Of a stretch of 64,000 nt of DNA, positions 50,311 to 64,000 are shown in pieces; the first letter of the stretch is position 1; each line of letters starts with the position of its first letter. The stretch is taken from assembly GCF_019399895.1 (NCBI RefSeq), contig NC_091869.1, positions 6,200,001 through 6,264,000 of the forward strand. The letters run 5' to 3'. The translations under genes and the position numbers were made by a program. Origin of the DNA: Cardiocondyla obscurior (taxonomy: Eukaryota > Arthropoda > Insecta > Hymenoptera > Formicidae). Below the pieces are notes generated by a model. It had not been told where the DNA came from, did no database searches, and was given only the letters and a program-made list of their open reading frames with translations.

Positions 50311-50350
50311 TAATTTTCTCTTTTTTTTTGTTTGTTTTTCAAGGTAAGAT
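50311..50350 (+). other. Ratchet-like splice site (possible recursive splicing)
   Basis: A 30-base pyrimidine-rich tract ends in TTTTTCAAG and abuts GTAAGA, so an acceptor and a donor share one point between 50343 and 50344. Insect recursive splice sites in long introns have exactly this plan: Y-tract, AG/GTAAG, zero-length exon. The -3 base is A rather than the usual C or T, which weakens the acceptor. Its meaning depends on a plus-strand gene spanning this window. Confidence 0.35.
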
Positions 50351-53300
50351 CAAAAGCGATTACTAAAAAGTTTAATTACATGTACGTTTATAAGTAAATT
50401 CCATTATCGATTTCGCGGCCGCGTAATTTTCGCAGATTTTAAACTAAACGCAAAATCAGGATTTAACGTAACGCACATTAGGATTTTGGGATGTAATTAA
50501 TCTTCTAAATTGATGTTAATGTTTCGTACGATAATCACGGGACACTTTTGTGTACTGATCTAAAGAGATATAGATGCATAAATCATTAATTTAAGATTAA
50601 AGCGTTCCATGAATGTACGCTCATTCAACGTTCAGTGCTTTATAAATTTGTGGACTGGAAATGCATAGCTTTATTGAATCGCGAAGCTATTGGTATCAAT
50701 AGAAATCTACGAAAACTAGTATTCAACGCATATAGGACTTCAATATTAATCTAGATTATGTAGACAATTTTTATTGAAAATTTACACACCTAAACCTTTC
50801 AAATTGACGTTTTAATCTTGTTTAAAATGTTAATTTTAATTTTTGAAAAATACTAATTAAAATATCGTTTCAAAATTTTTTTTAACATTTTCGTATTCAG
50901 GCATTCTTCACCTATTTAACTGGTGACTCTCTTTTTTACTCTTTTTTTTTTATATTTTTAAAGCGTGACCTGCTTATTTTCAATATAAAAAACTATGATT
51001 AATAAAAGCTTTGATTAATGAAAATCTTATGTATCAATTTTATGGGAATCATGTCATCGGACGTTGGCACAGATTTATTCTATGCAAAGCAGGAGATATG
51101 CTAGCGATGCGATAAACTGATAATCACATTGGATACCTCGTTGCTGCGTTCTCGATGGCTTGGGCGAATCATGCTTACGCGGCTGATGCAGTTTCGAGTG
51201 GAGCGATGAGCTATTATATCGCTGATCACTCTGAAAAGTGAAGTAACGAGATTTACATTCGCATTTCTCATGATGCAAGCGTTTCATAATACCACCTTGT
51301 AACTCGCATCCTTATAGAGATTATTATTTACAATTTTGCAAGCATTACGTATTAATATCACGCTTGAGAAATTAGTAATACATTTAACGATGTAAATTTT
51401 TTTAATTGACTTTTTTCAGTTAACATAATTTATTTCTAAATTTTATTATCCACTTTTGAAATTCGCATGTCGCTCGCACTGCGTTCTATTTATAACAAAA
51501 AGTTAGCGTTCGATAAAAAGCTATAAAAGCGGAGGATTGCATGCGGCAGTAATCGTCTATTTTCGAGATTCACGGTGCGTCTTAATCTGAAGCGCATGTG
51601 GTTCAATTTGATACCGCGGTAAACAGGTCGTCAAGTGTGGCATAAAACGCTAATCCAGATCCACACGTGCAGTGTGGTGTGCGGTATTGCAGCATTGTTG
51701 CATGCCTGGGACCGATCGACTCGATTCACCGCAGACTCGCGGAGTGAGTGTGCGATTTGCGTGAACGACCGGTCAGAAAGCCGTTTATCCTTGCCGTTAC
51801 AAGCAATGTATGCGCTCCGCGTGTGCTTGCCGATCGGCCGGTCGCGGATTTGCATAGTATCCATAATTCGAGTATTCGCGTTGGGATCATATGCAAAGAC
51901 AGTTGCGCAAAGCGGTCGCATTAGCCGGAAGCCGATCTTACGTAAAGCGAAAGTTTTTTTTCCTTTTTCTTTCTTTCTTTCTTTTTTTTCATTTTTTTTT
52001 TTTTTTTAAGTCGCCATTGCAAAAGTTGCACGTGTATCTCTCTACGGTCAAATAGATATAAATGTCGATGTAGAAATGTTACCGGCCGCCTGTGAAAGTT
52101 TCGCACGCGTGCTCGGCGAAAGAATTTTAAAACGCTTATAGTCGCGTGCAATAATTTTAATCGTTACCTCGCTATTAATTTTTCCACGTGTCCGTGAAAT
52201 GGTAATATTGTAAAAGTTCACCAATTTAAATTATATATTATTATTACTGCCGTGGAAATTATTTCTTCGTATTCACTCCGCTCTCTCTCTTTCGATATTA
52301 GTAAACTCGCAAGATTGATGCTTTCCTTAAATAATTTATCATTCCTCAGTCGTTGAAATTATGTACGCCAATTTTCCCTTCATTGCGCGCATAAAAACTT
52401 CATATACTTAATATCAAGCGACGTTTTTTTTTTTTTATACGTCGGATAGAACGGCCGTTTACAAATAAATACCGCGCGGAGCGCGATTTTTTCCCCGGCG
52501 ACGTTGTATTTACAGTACGGTACGCCGAAGTCAATATCGGCAAAGAATCATCAAGATTTGTATCGATCGGCGTGCCATCGGCGATGCATTTTCGCGGTTT
52601 ACATAGGACGCGGGGACGTTATTGACCTCTTGCAAATTGGAATTCGGAATCACCTGGCGCGGCGGCCGCGCCTGCGACTCCGTGTAAACGCGTAATACAT
52701 ACGGCCCCAGCGTCGCTATTGGCCTCGCGCAAATTGAAACTCGGAAAACCTACTGCAGCTTCGTTTACGATTTATGCGACCGTGTAACTCGCATTGTAAC
52801 TGGTGGTATTTATCGTTCGCGTGTAACTGCCGCATTAACGAAAACAGAGGGGCAGCCGGAGGGGGAGGGGGAGGGAGGAAACACGCGAAGGGGTAAAGAT
52901 TGATCGACGGTTTGCGCATTTGAATCGCAAAATTCCCAAGTCCACATAATGAAGGTTTATTCATATCGGAATTATGAAAATTGTTCCGGGTGCCACTTGA
53001 CCTCTTTTTCGCGACGAGGATTCCTTTTGCGGCCGGTAACGTGTACGTCGGGAGAATACGAGTGACGTTAAATGCGGGGGATGGAGAACGCTCGAAGTAA
53101 TTAATATCCGGGATTTCGAGTAATAAGCGCCGCGAGTCCGTCCTCTCACTATCGTGCTTAATTTGAAAGAAATGTTTCCGCTTACCGCGGGTAGCGTTCG
53201 CTATGAAAGACTACTCGACTCGTTCTTTTAAGGTAGAGACAAACCGCTTTGAAACAATTCGTGCTAAGGAGGTGAGAGGGAGAAGGAAGAGCGCCGGGGA

Positions 53301-54352
53301 GAGCGAGAGGTACCGACAATCCAATCTAATTATCCGTAATGCGCCGGAACACGGAAACGAAGGCTTGTCGTTCCGCCTCACCCTTTCCGGTCGCCGATGT
53401 TATTCATTTGTTTGTCCGCGACACGCGGGTGACTTCCCTTCCTCCTTCGGCCGCGTCCTCGTGCTCCTCTTCTTCCGATACTTCGCACGCCGTTCCTCGT
53501 TCGCGCCGTGGCGATTTGCGAGTTAAACGCCGTCCGAAAATCAATTTGTCAAATGTTACGGTAAGATTGCGCGATACGCGTGGAAGCGCGTCGTTAAGCG
53601 CGATGCTTTATCACATTCGAGAAATGGGGTCGCGAAAGCGTGACTTTATCGGGTATTGCCCACCGAAAAACTGGTTCTATCTGCTCACAGATAAAAAAGA
53701 GCAGATAATTAAGTTTCGTGACAATTGCTTATTTCTTCGGTTGCACGTATCGCTGGCGCGGTTAAAAAAAGAGAAAAAAAAATGCAAACGCGCGCGATAT
53801 TAGATTACAACATTGCGGTCCTGAAATCGAAATGTTAATCTAAACTCCATCGATAGAATGCGACGATAACCGTGCGACGAAAATTGATCGATTATTTTGT
53901 TATCTATAATTTGTTCATTTTTTTTTTTTTTTTTTTTTTTTACGTAACTTTCAAAGCCTGTACAGCCAAGTGGAGAAGCGTCGTGGACTTCGCAGACACG
54001 TACGGCGTAATTTCGAAGTATACCTGTTTCGCGGTGGCCACATTCCAACCCAGATGGGTCTTCGGAGTGTGCCGACCGATCGACCGGCTGCGTTCGGACA
54101 ACGCACCGCTCCCTCCGACGCGTTTCCCTTCGCGCCGCGTTCCCTCGCGGTCTCGTCGGCGAAGACTGTCCGAAATTTATGGCGCATAAACTCATCCGTT
54201 GCCGTGTGCTTTTATGACGAGCCCACTGTAGCCCGTGTCAGGCCCAGAACGAGTTTTGCGTATCCGCGCGAAAAGCTTGCGCCTGTCTCCCTCGCCTGGA
54301 CCCCACGCCTCCCCTCGCGGCCCGCGTTGCTCCACGCGGCTGTCCGCGTCGT
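50351..54352. other. Non-coding spacer
   Basis: It includes an AT-rich stretch (50360-51060), T/C-rich tracts (51955-52007), a G-rich tract at 52859-52877, a T24 run (53918-53941) and GC-rich DNA from 53340. A plus-strand frame at 53339-53803 contains a Ser-rich stretch and meets a GTAAGA donor-like site at 53561, but no acceptor or family supports it. Confidence 0.45.
53918..53941. repeat. T24 homopolymer
   Basis: Twenty-four uninterrupted Ts. Confidence 0.9.
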
Positions 54353-54412
54353 CCGCAGCCGCGCGCGTTTCCCGCCCTATTTAATAAAGAATGATTTACA
54401 CGCGTTTCCATG
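54353..54412. repeat. Diverged local duplication, copy 1
   Basis: This roughly 60-base segment matches 55690-55749 at about 80%. Shared parts are CGCAGCCGC at the start, TTCCCGC, and TTAATAAAG followed by TGATTTACA and GCGTTTC. The copies are 1337 bases apart in the same orientation. Confidence 0.55.
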
Positions 54413-55295
54413 CATCGGCCGCTTTTATCGTGACTTAAAAAGCGGCGTCGCGGTTTCGCGTCGCGATTCAATAGCGCCCGATAAAAGTTCGGGCGCTTTT
54501 GTACGTACACATTTTCGACTTCTACTCAGCCGCTCCTCCTTCCGTTGATTCTTCAAATAGAATAATTTATGACGTATACCGGACCGAATAGATGAACGAT
54601 ACATGCGTGTGTCCCCGGTCCGGATCGATATCCGTTTAGCCAGAGATGCCGGGCAAGTCGATTAAGAAGGACGCTGGGGTGGTTCCGATGCCGAAACATT
54701 AATACCGATTATTTAAATAACCGAGAGGAACTTCGAGCACGCGGACGTGATATGCCTTAGATTAATTTTTCAATTAATATATTTTAATTAATATAGTAAT
54801 TATTTACGAATGAAAATTTATGATAAATAATGACCACTTCCAGGTTTTTAATAAAGGTATTAATTTATCGATAAAATTTCAATGAAATTGGCTTGTAACT
54901 ACATAGAATGCATTTCGAAATTAATGCGGATATATATATTTACATTCGTGCTTGCTGTTAAAATTTTAATCATGCCATTTTTCAAATGTACTCCCGCGGA
55001 GGGGAAGGCTGGCGGTGCGCCCATCAATCACCAGCCGCAAAGTAATAAAATGCTTGATTTTCCCGCGACAAACGATATATAGTACACGTAACTTTGTCGA
55101 ATTTTACTTTGGGCTTTCATCGGAGGCTGTTATAAAACGTCCGAGTGCGCTACATTTTTTTCTGCAGATACACGAGAATGCGTCTACATGTCGGCCGCCT
55201 TGTAAATTTTTCGAGGACCCTTTTCCCAGGCAGCCACTACCGCGGCGGCGACGATATACGCGTATGTGTGCATGCACGTTCGTACGTACGCGCAT
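54413..55295. other. Non-coding spacer between local duplications
   Basis: It holds a 9-bp GC-rich hairpin (54473-54481 with 54489-54497, 7-nt loop) followed by Ts, and an 8-bp inverted repeat (CCGGACCG 54579-54586 with 54616-54623). The rest is AT-rich spacer. The 192-codon frame at 53970-54548 is CpG-dense DNA without motifs. Confidence 0.45.
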
Positions 55296-55416
55296 CGAAA
55301 TGTTTACGGTTTTACAACTTTTTCGCGCAACGTCAATTCGACTCGTACGTTTGGGCTCGTATCGCAAGCTGTATACGACCGAGCTTAAAATTTAATGCAA
55401 TAAAGCCGCGAGAGAT
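55296..55416. repeat. Tandem-like duplication, copy 1
   Basis: Starts CGAAATGTTTACGGTTTTAC and ends near TTAATGCAATAAAGCCGCGA. Copy 2 at 55503-55610 shares both ends and their order, with small indels and substitutions between. Offset is 207 bases. Confidence 0.6.
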
Positions 55417-55502
55417 GGTCAGTGGCCGGTGAGAGGGGGAAGGCATTTCCGTTGCCCTTTTTTCCGAACGCCTAAACTGCATAGTTACGCCGTTTACTCG
55501 GC

Positions 55503-55610
55503 CGAAACGTTTACGGTTTTACAACTTTCCCCGACGTCAATGTAACGGTCTTCGTGTCAGGGATATACGCGGCGGCGCTTAAAAATTAATGCAATAAAGC
55601 TGCATGAGAT
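55503..55610. repeat. Tandem-like duplication, copy 2
   Basis: Starts CGAAACGTTTACGGTTTTAC and ends near TTAATGCAATAAAGCTGCAT, matching copy 1 at both ends, with a shorter and more diverged middle. Confidence 0.6.
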
Positions 55611-55689
55611 ACCGCGCGCGCGATACCGGCCCAAGGTATTTTTATTAAGGCCTACGGCGTGCGGAAAGCTCGTCTACCGAGCTTTCCGT

Positions 55690-55749
55690 TCGCAGCCGCC
55701 GCGCTTCCCGCTGTACTTAATAAAGAGTGATTTACATGCGTTTCTCGCC
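55690..55749. repeat. Diverged local duplication, copy 2
   Basis: Partner of 54353-54412 (about 80% identity). It also lies just beyond the 55296/55503 pair, and all four segments carry an AATAAAG core. Confidence 0.55.
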
Positions 55750-59033
<3,284 letters not shown>

Positions 59034-59072
59034 CCCCCCTCCCTCTACCCCCTGCGCCCACCGCCCGAGCCC
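59034..59072 (-). other. Six-tract G-quadruplex motif
   Basis: Read on the minus strand, six runs of three to six Gs are separated by loops of 3, 4, 4, 4 and 1 bases. This is the strongest quadruplex motif noticed here and fits G3+N1-7 with tracts to spare. It lies about 520 bp from the CT repeat. Confidence 0.6.
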
Positions 59073-62000
59073 TCTCGCCGCCCTTCTGCCGTCCGTGCCC
59101 CTGGATCGATCTGCTGCACCAGGGAGAGAATTTAGGGACGCTTCGTTAAACTGCACTGCAAAAAAGTTCGCCCACCGATTGGGCCGCTAGTTCTGAAGCC
59201 TCCTCTAGAGGCAAGAGGGGTGGACGACGGTGGCGTGGGGATTCTTTTCTCCCTCCACCCTCGTCCCCTACGTTTCAAAGATGGATCCCCCGCCCTCCGC
59301 TCCGGTCTTTCCCTTGCCCCGGATGCATTCCACCCGACGATGGCTTTTGGATAGCCGCCCAATCGCTGCCACATATTCCTATCGGCCCCCGGTTTCCACT
59401 TTCCGCCGCCTTCCCTCTATCTTCATCCACTTGTCACTATTCCCTTCTCGAGTTGTATAGTGAAGTAACCTCGCAACTCTTTTAATCCCGATCTACCCGT
59501 GGGTATACCTAGCGTTAAAATTTTTCGAAAGAAAGAGAAAGGAGAAAACGTAGAAAAGTTCACGTTCTTATTTTATAAATAGTAACACAGCGCTTTTAAA
59601 GTCTAAGTATTTTTTTTTTGTTTTTTTATATCACGATTATTTCGTTTATTTTCAATATTAAATTGAAAAATTGTATTTCATTGTCAACGGGTGAATTTTT
59701 CCGATAAGATATAACATTTATTTACAGTTTAATCCATTATTTCTTACTTCCGTTTCCGTTGTTTATAGTGCACACGCCGGAGGTTTCCGTAGTTGCATGC
59801 GGCAAAAGTTACGGGTTGTAAAAATGAAAGAAAAAAAAAACGATGTGAGAAATCATAGGGTGCAACAATGCTCTTTTGGAAATTGCACGCCAGCCGTCCA
59901 CTTCGCACCATTACGCGCGGCGCGGACGTGTTACCGAGAGCTGTATGCACGCTCAAGCGAGTGAAAAACGCAAATACTCTTAACGTTATTACCTTTACTA
60001 AATTGCATTGTACGCTTTTTTCGAGATGCGCTTGCCGTCAGCCGCACGGAATCTTTCGGCGTGCTTTATGACCAAAATGGAGGCGTGGTTGGACCCGATC
60101 CAGCCAGGATTCACCCCCAGATGTTGGCGCGACCGACGTGTAAACTCGTTCTTCTTTGGTACGGAACGTTGCTGCAAAATTTTTTAGAATCTTCCGCGAG
60201 TTCGACTTTTATTGCCTTGCTATACAAAGTTAAGTTTACCGTTATACCATTTTTCGGAAAAGAAAGAGAGAGAGAGAGAGATCAAGTGGGTGGGCAATTT
60301 AATTGACAAAATTATGTATAATATTTAATAATTATAATTTATTTTATGAACCCTTTCTCACTCTCGAAACGTAGAACTTGACATGTAAGACAAATGCGTT
60401 GACATTTGTACTTTTACTGCATACAATTCTTTTTATCTTTTTTTTTCCTTTCTTTTTCTGTAAATTATAACGTGAGCATCTTCTGAAGAATTAAATATCG
60501 TCTCGGTACATTTCGCCACTTACTCTTATTTAACGCAGAAAATTCTTAGTAAAGCAATAAATACCTATCTCTCCTTCCCCGTTTCTCTCGTTAAAAGCAT
60601 CCGTTTCATTAATCGATATAATAAGCGACAGCAAATTAGTAACACACGTATGTAACGCGTTCGGGAACGGTAATAAATCTAATAAAGCATTCCCCGCTAA
60701 TCAGGAAATAACACTCTAATTAAGACGAACGATCCAGCCGGTGCTGTCGAGCCGGGGCCGTGCGAGCGGCGGGGAAAAACATTTTCCACCGAGTGAAAAT
60801 TTCCTCGCAGCCTCTACGAAACGTTGCGCAGCGTTGAAAATAATTAACATGGCGTGTCAGCGTGTTGTAAATAATTAATATTGCGCAGCTCATTTACAAA
60901 CAGCCACTCAACTCTCGACATGCGACATGCGATCGACGCATTCGTGCGCACCGTATTTATTATGCGCATAATTATATGTATATGCGTACAAAAAAACTGA
61001 ATTTAATTCGATTTGTTTGTTGAGAAACGCGCGGCGTGCTCGACAACTTTTTGCCTGGTCCGATAATTTCTTCACATTGTACACGTCTTACAATTTTTAA
61101 TAACTGTTGTGTTTCAATTTCGACGTGAACACGTGCGGGGGAGTTGTGTTTAAAAAAAAAAATGTGCCGCGTCCGAGAGCGCATAATAGCGTTATATTTT
61201 ATTGCGAGATTTTATTGTCGATTTAGGGATTAAATTTATTAGATAGCGCCGCAATGTCGCGGCTTTCTTTTTGCGACGGCTCTGTTGTATGTACGTACGT
61301 CAGAATATTCGCAAGCCCCACGGACATGGAAGGCTCAGACTAGTGGTTAATTAGGACTGGGAAATTAGATTTTACATTTTGTTATTTTGCACCACCCGCT
61401 GACGGCTAAACGGGGCGGGCGCGAGGGTGGAAATGCATGTGAATTCGCCAGATGATCGCCATTGATACCGAATAATAAGCTCGCTTAAAACTGTCTGACG
61501 CGGCGATAACACGCGCTGAAAATGGCGTCCTAGATACGTTTCTGCATTGGGTACATTTTTACCCAACGCTTTTGCCTTCTTTTTTATCCTTTTTCTTCAT
61601 AATCGAATAAATTGATTGGATACTTTGCATTTAAAATTGCCATCCCGCCTTAGAACATCGTTAGATTTTTATGTCTACCTTTATTATTTCTCCCTTTGTG
61701 TTTTTTTTAGATTGAAATAAATCTCCTAAAAATTAGGAAAATATTACATTGTTTAACGGAATCATTAATATTAATTTTTTTTTTTATATTAAATTTCGAT
61801 TTTTATTTTTACTTCGTTAAATCGGCATTATAATTTGCGAATTAAATCGGTACTTATTATTAAGTTTGTAACGTTATAGTCACACGGTTGTACTTGTGCA
61901 CGTATATTTTAAAGCTTACACGTGTATCAACAATACCACCCGACTGAAGAGGTTTCACCCCAAGGTATCATAAAACCTTCCTCTCTCTCTCTTTCTCTCT

Positions 62001-64000
62001 TCCTCGCTCCGGCACCATTGACTTTTCACCTCTTTCTCATTTCTCTTACGATATTTCACCTCGCGTCTTTCTTCCTACCCCGGATTCAACTGCACCCTTC
62101 CGAAGTGCATAGCTTTCATATGCTACAACGTACGTTTTCTCGCGCGTTACCCAGATTGGCGCATCACATTCTCCACCTCTCCCGCCGCGCTCATCCTTGC
62201 CGTCCCGCTGCCGACTGCATTTTTCATTTTGCTCCCGGTTCATGACGTTATTACCCTTTACCCCCGTACTTTTGATACGACTTTATACATCAAGCTGTAG
62301 CAATCCTATTACCGCGCAAACGCGACGGAGCGGATAATCGCGCTCGTTCGCTCGCAGCACGAACGTTTTAATCCTGATAATTGGATCCGTTTCAAATTTT
62401 TTTTTTCCCTTTTTTCTTTTTTTTTTTTTCTTTTTAATGCCGTTTCATACGCGGTCCGCGATTGTGCCGCGCGCGCTCGCTTCCGTGTCTTACGGATCTC
62501 TCTTTCGCCGTGCCGCATTTATTGCGTATACTCGCGCGGGTGCAATTGCGGAAGTTGCGCGATGAGGGATTACGCCTGTTTGTACTCAGATCACGACCGG
62601 CCTCCGGTGCACGGGGTGGCAAATCGTGATGTGCAAAGTTTCGTGCCGCTGCTCGGTATTAAAGTTGCGTACCGCGAACGAGCGAGCTCGGTCCGGGCAC
62701 TCGTTTTCGACAGTTTCGGCCGGCATTTCTTTCTCTTCCGCGATCCCGATCCCCTTAGCGTCGTTAATAAACGATCGGCGACAGAAAATATTATCGCACG
62801 GTTAACACGGCGTGCGGTCGCCCGACTATTGTTTCACTCGATAAAGCGATTCATACCTTTGTGCTATTTTTTCTTTTTTTTCTTTTTTTTTTCCTCCCTG
62901 TCCCTTCTGCAGATCTATTTTTACCAACTTCTGCAAAATTTATTTCTGACGTATGACCTTTTTGAGGCAACTGATTTATTGGTAGATTCCATTGTTACGT
63001 GTCGTGGGGATACTTCCATTTTTACCGCAGTGGGCGGCGCTTTAGAGCAGTAGATATTTAACTTTTACCATACATAACGCAGAGAGAGCGGGCGTGAGGA
63101 GGACAATTAAAAGTACCGCTCTACATTGTTTCGCATAAATACATTCTATTCATTGAAATATTGCTCTTCGGATATTCAAAAGTTCGCGCATGCATACGTG
63201 AAAATTTCACGGCGCTGCGCGCGGAACGTTCTTCCCGCCTCTCCGCCGGGCGGATCAACGGATTCGATTAATCCTTTGTGATTTTCCTCTTTTTCCCGGG
63301 GACGCGGGAAACGCGGCGGGGAAATGCCGTCGCGTACTACGGGGCCATTCGTTCTCCCTCGAATTTATGGTTTTCGCATGGTGACGGCGTCGAGGCGGCT
63401 AACGAACCGACCTGCCGCGGTTTAATTTAAAACCACCGGCGAGCGGAGTCTCTTCCGGTCGATTAGGAGCCGGACAAGTCTTTCCTGAAGGAGGGCCGGG
63501 TGCCCTATCTCTCTTTCTGCCGCTCACCCTTTCCATCTTCCCGCCTTTCTCCACCTACCTCGGCACGTTTTCGCCGCCCAACGGTGTTTCTGCTCGCGGC
63601 GTTATCCGGTCGCGTTTATTTACTGATATCGCGTTCTCGAGCTGGCCGCACGATCGCGTACATAAATCCAGTTAGCCCTTTGCACTCATCCTTCTTCCCC
63701 TCGCCCCGTTATCGCGCTCCTTCGTTTCTCGCTCCTTCTTCCGTTTGCCGGGATTTTCTCGCGCGGGCTTCCGACTTTTCGCTAAAACTGTGTCACGTTA
63801 TTTAAACTCGGATTTTTACGAGGCGCGGCGGCGAGTGACGGCTGAACTTGTACGAGAAGATCGAGCACTGGGGGTTATTAAATAAAAAAGAAAAAGAAAA
63901 GAACATCTATGTCACGAAATTATAAAATAAAATCAAAAGAGTATACGTATATTTTACATCACGATATATATGTATATTTAAAATAATTATTATTTAGGTA
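59073..64000. other. Non-coding spacer to window end
   Basis: It includes GC-rich DNA at 59073-59460 and 63200-63800, AT-rich DNA at 59540-59720 and 61560-61920, a (GA)7 at 60268-60281, a CT-rich tract at 61980-62010 and T-runs at 62398-62406, 62420-62429 and 62871-62892. A 163-codon frame (62562-63053) shows no family motif. The sequence simply ends at 64000 without a feature boundary. Confidence 0.5.

Noticed and set aside
51115..51243. Short open stretch (GYLVAAFSMAWANHAYAADA...) ending in a stop
   Set aside because: It looks peptide-like but starts right after a stop, has no acceptor AG and is well within chance length.
53970..54548. 192-codon plus-strand frame
   Set aside because: CpG-dense DNA in which stop codons are rare; neighbouring frames are open too and no motif is visible.

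Overview
The window looks like 64 kb of non-coding DNA from an insect nuclear genome, most likely a hymenopteran and possibly an ant. This is an inference. The DNA is moderately AT-rich and full of homopolymer and dinucleotide tracts. CpG is common rather than depleted, which is typical of Hymenoptera. There are no operons, ribosome binding sites or dense reading frames. The only recognisable protein relic has a SAP motif followed by gag-like sequence, an arrangement I associate with LTR retrotransposons in ant and wasp genomes. I recognise no intact protein-coding gene. The long reading frames are CpG-dense stretches, or the CT repeat read as Ser-Leu/Arg-Glu, and are about as long as chance predicts. 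The window is probably intergenic DNA or the inside of one or more very long introns.

Layout. 1-6.5 kb: AT-rich spacer, a decayed gag relic on the minus strand (2435-3003) and a CpG-dense patch near 5.5-5.9 kb. 6.5-10.7 kb: a tRNA-like SINE head (6508-6577), a 32-bp alternating purine/pyrimidine tract, one copy of a dispersed repeat (9281-9336) and a 124-bp imperfect palindrome (10583-10706). 10.7-34 kb: mostly unremarkable spacer, with a possible 69-nt minus-strand exon (13465-13533), a G-quadruplex motif and a second copy of the dispersed repeat (19766-19848). 34-50 kb: the best splice-bounded candidate exon (34090-34160, minus), two AT microsatellites, a near-consensus DR1 nuclear-receptor half-site pair (46071-46083) and several 24-26-nt T runs. 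50-57 kb: a ratchet-like (recursive splicing) site at 50343/50344 and two pairs of diverged local duplications. 57.6-58.5 kb: an uninterrupted 920-bp CT repeat, the most striking object in the window. 59-64 kb: a six-tract G-quadruplex motif on the minus strand, then spacer.

No set of genes working together can be described. The most useful leads are the CT repeat, the palindrome, the two candidate exons, the ratchet-like site and the DR1 site. RNA-seq and cross-species alignment would settle most of them. I found no convincing previously undescribed system.
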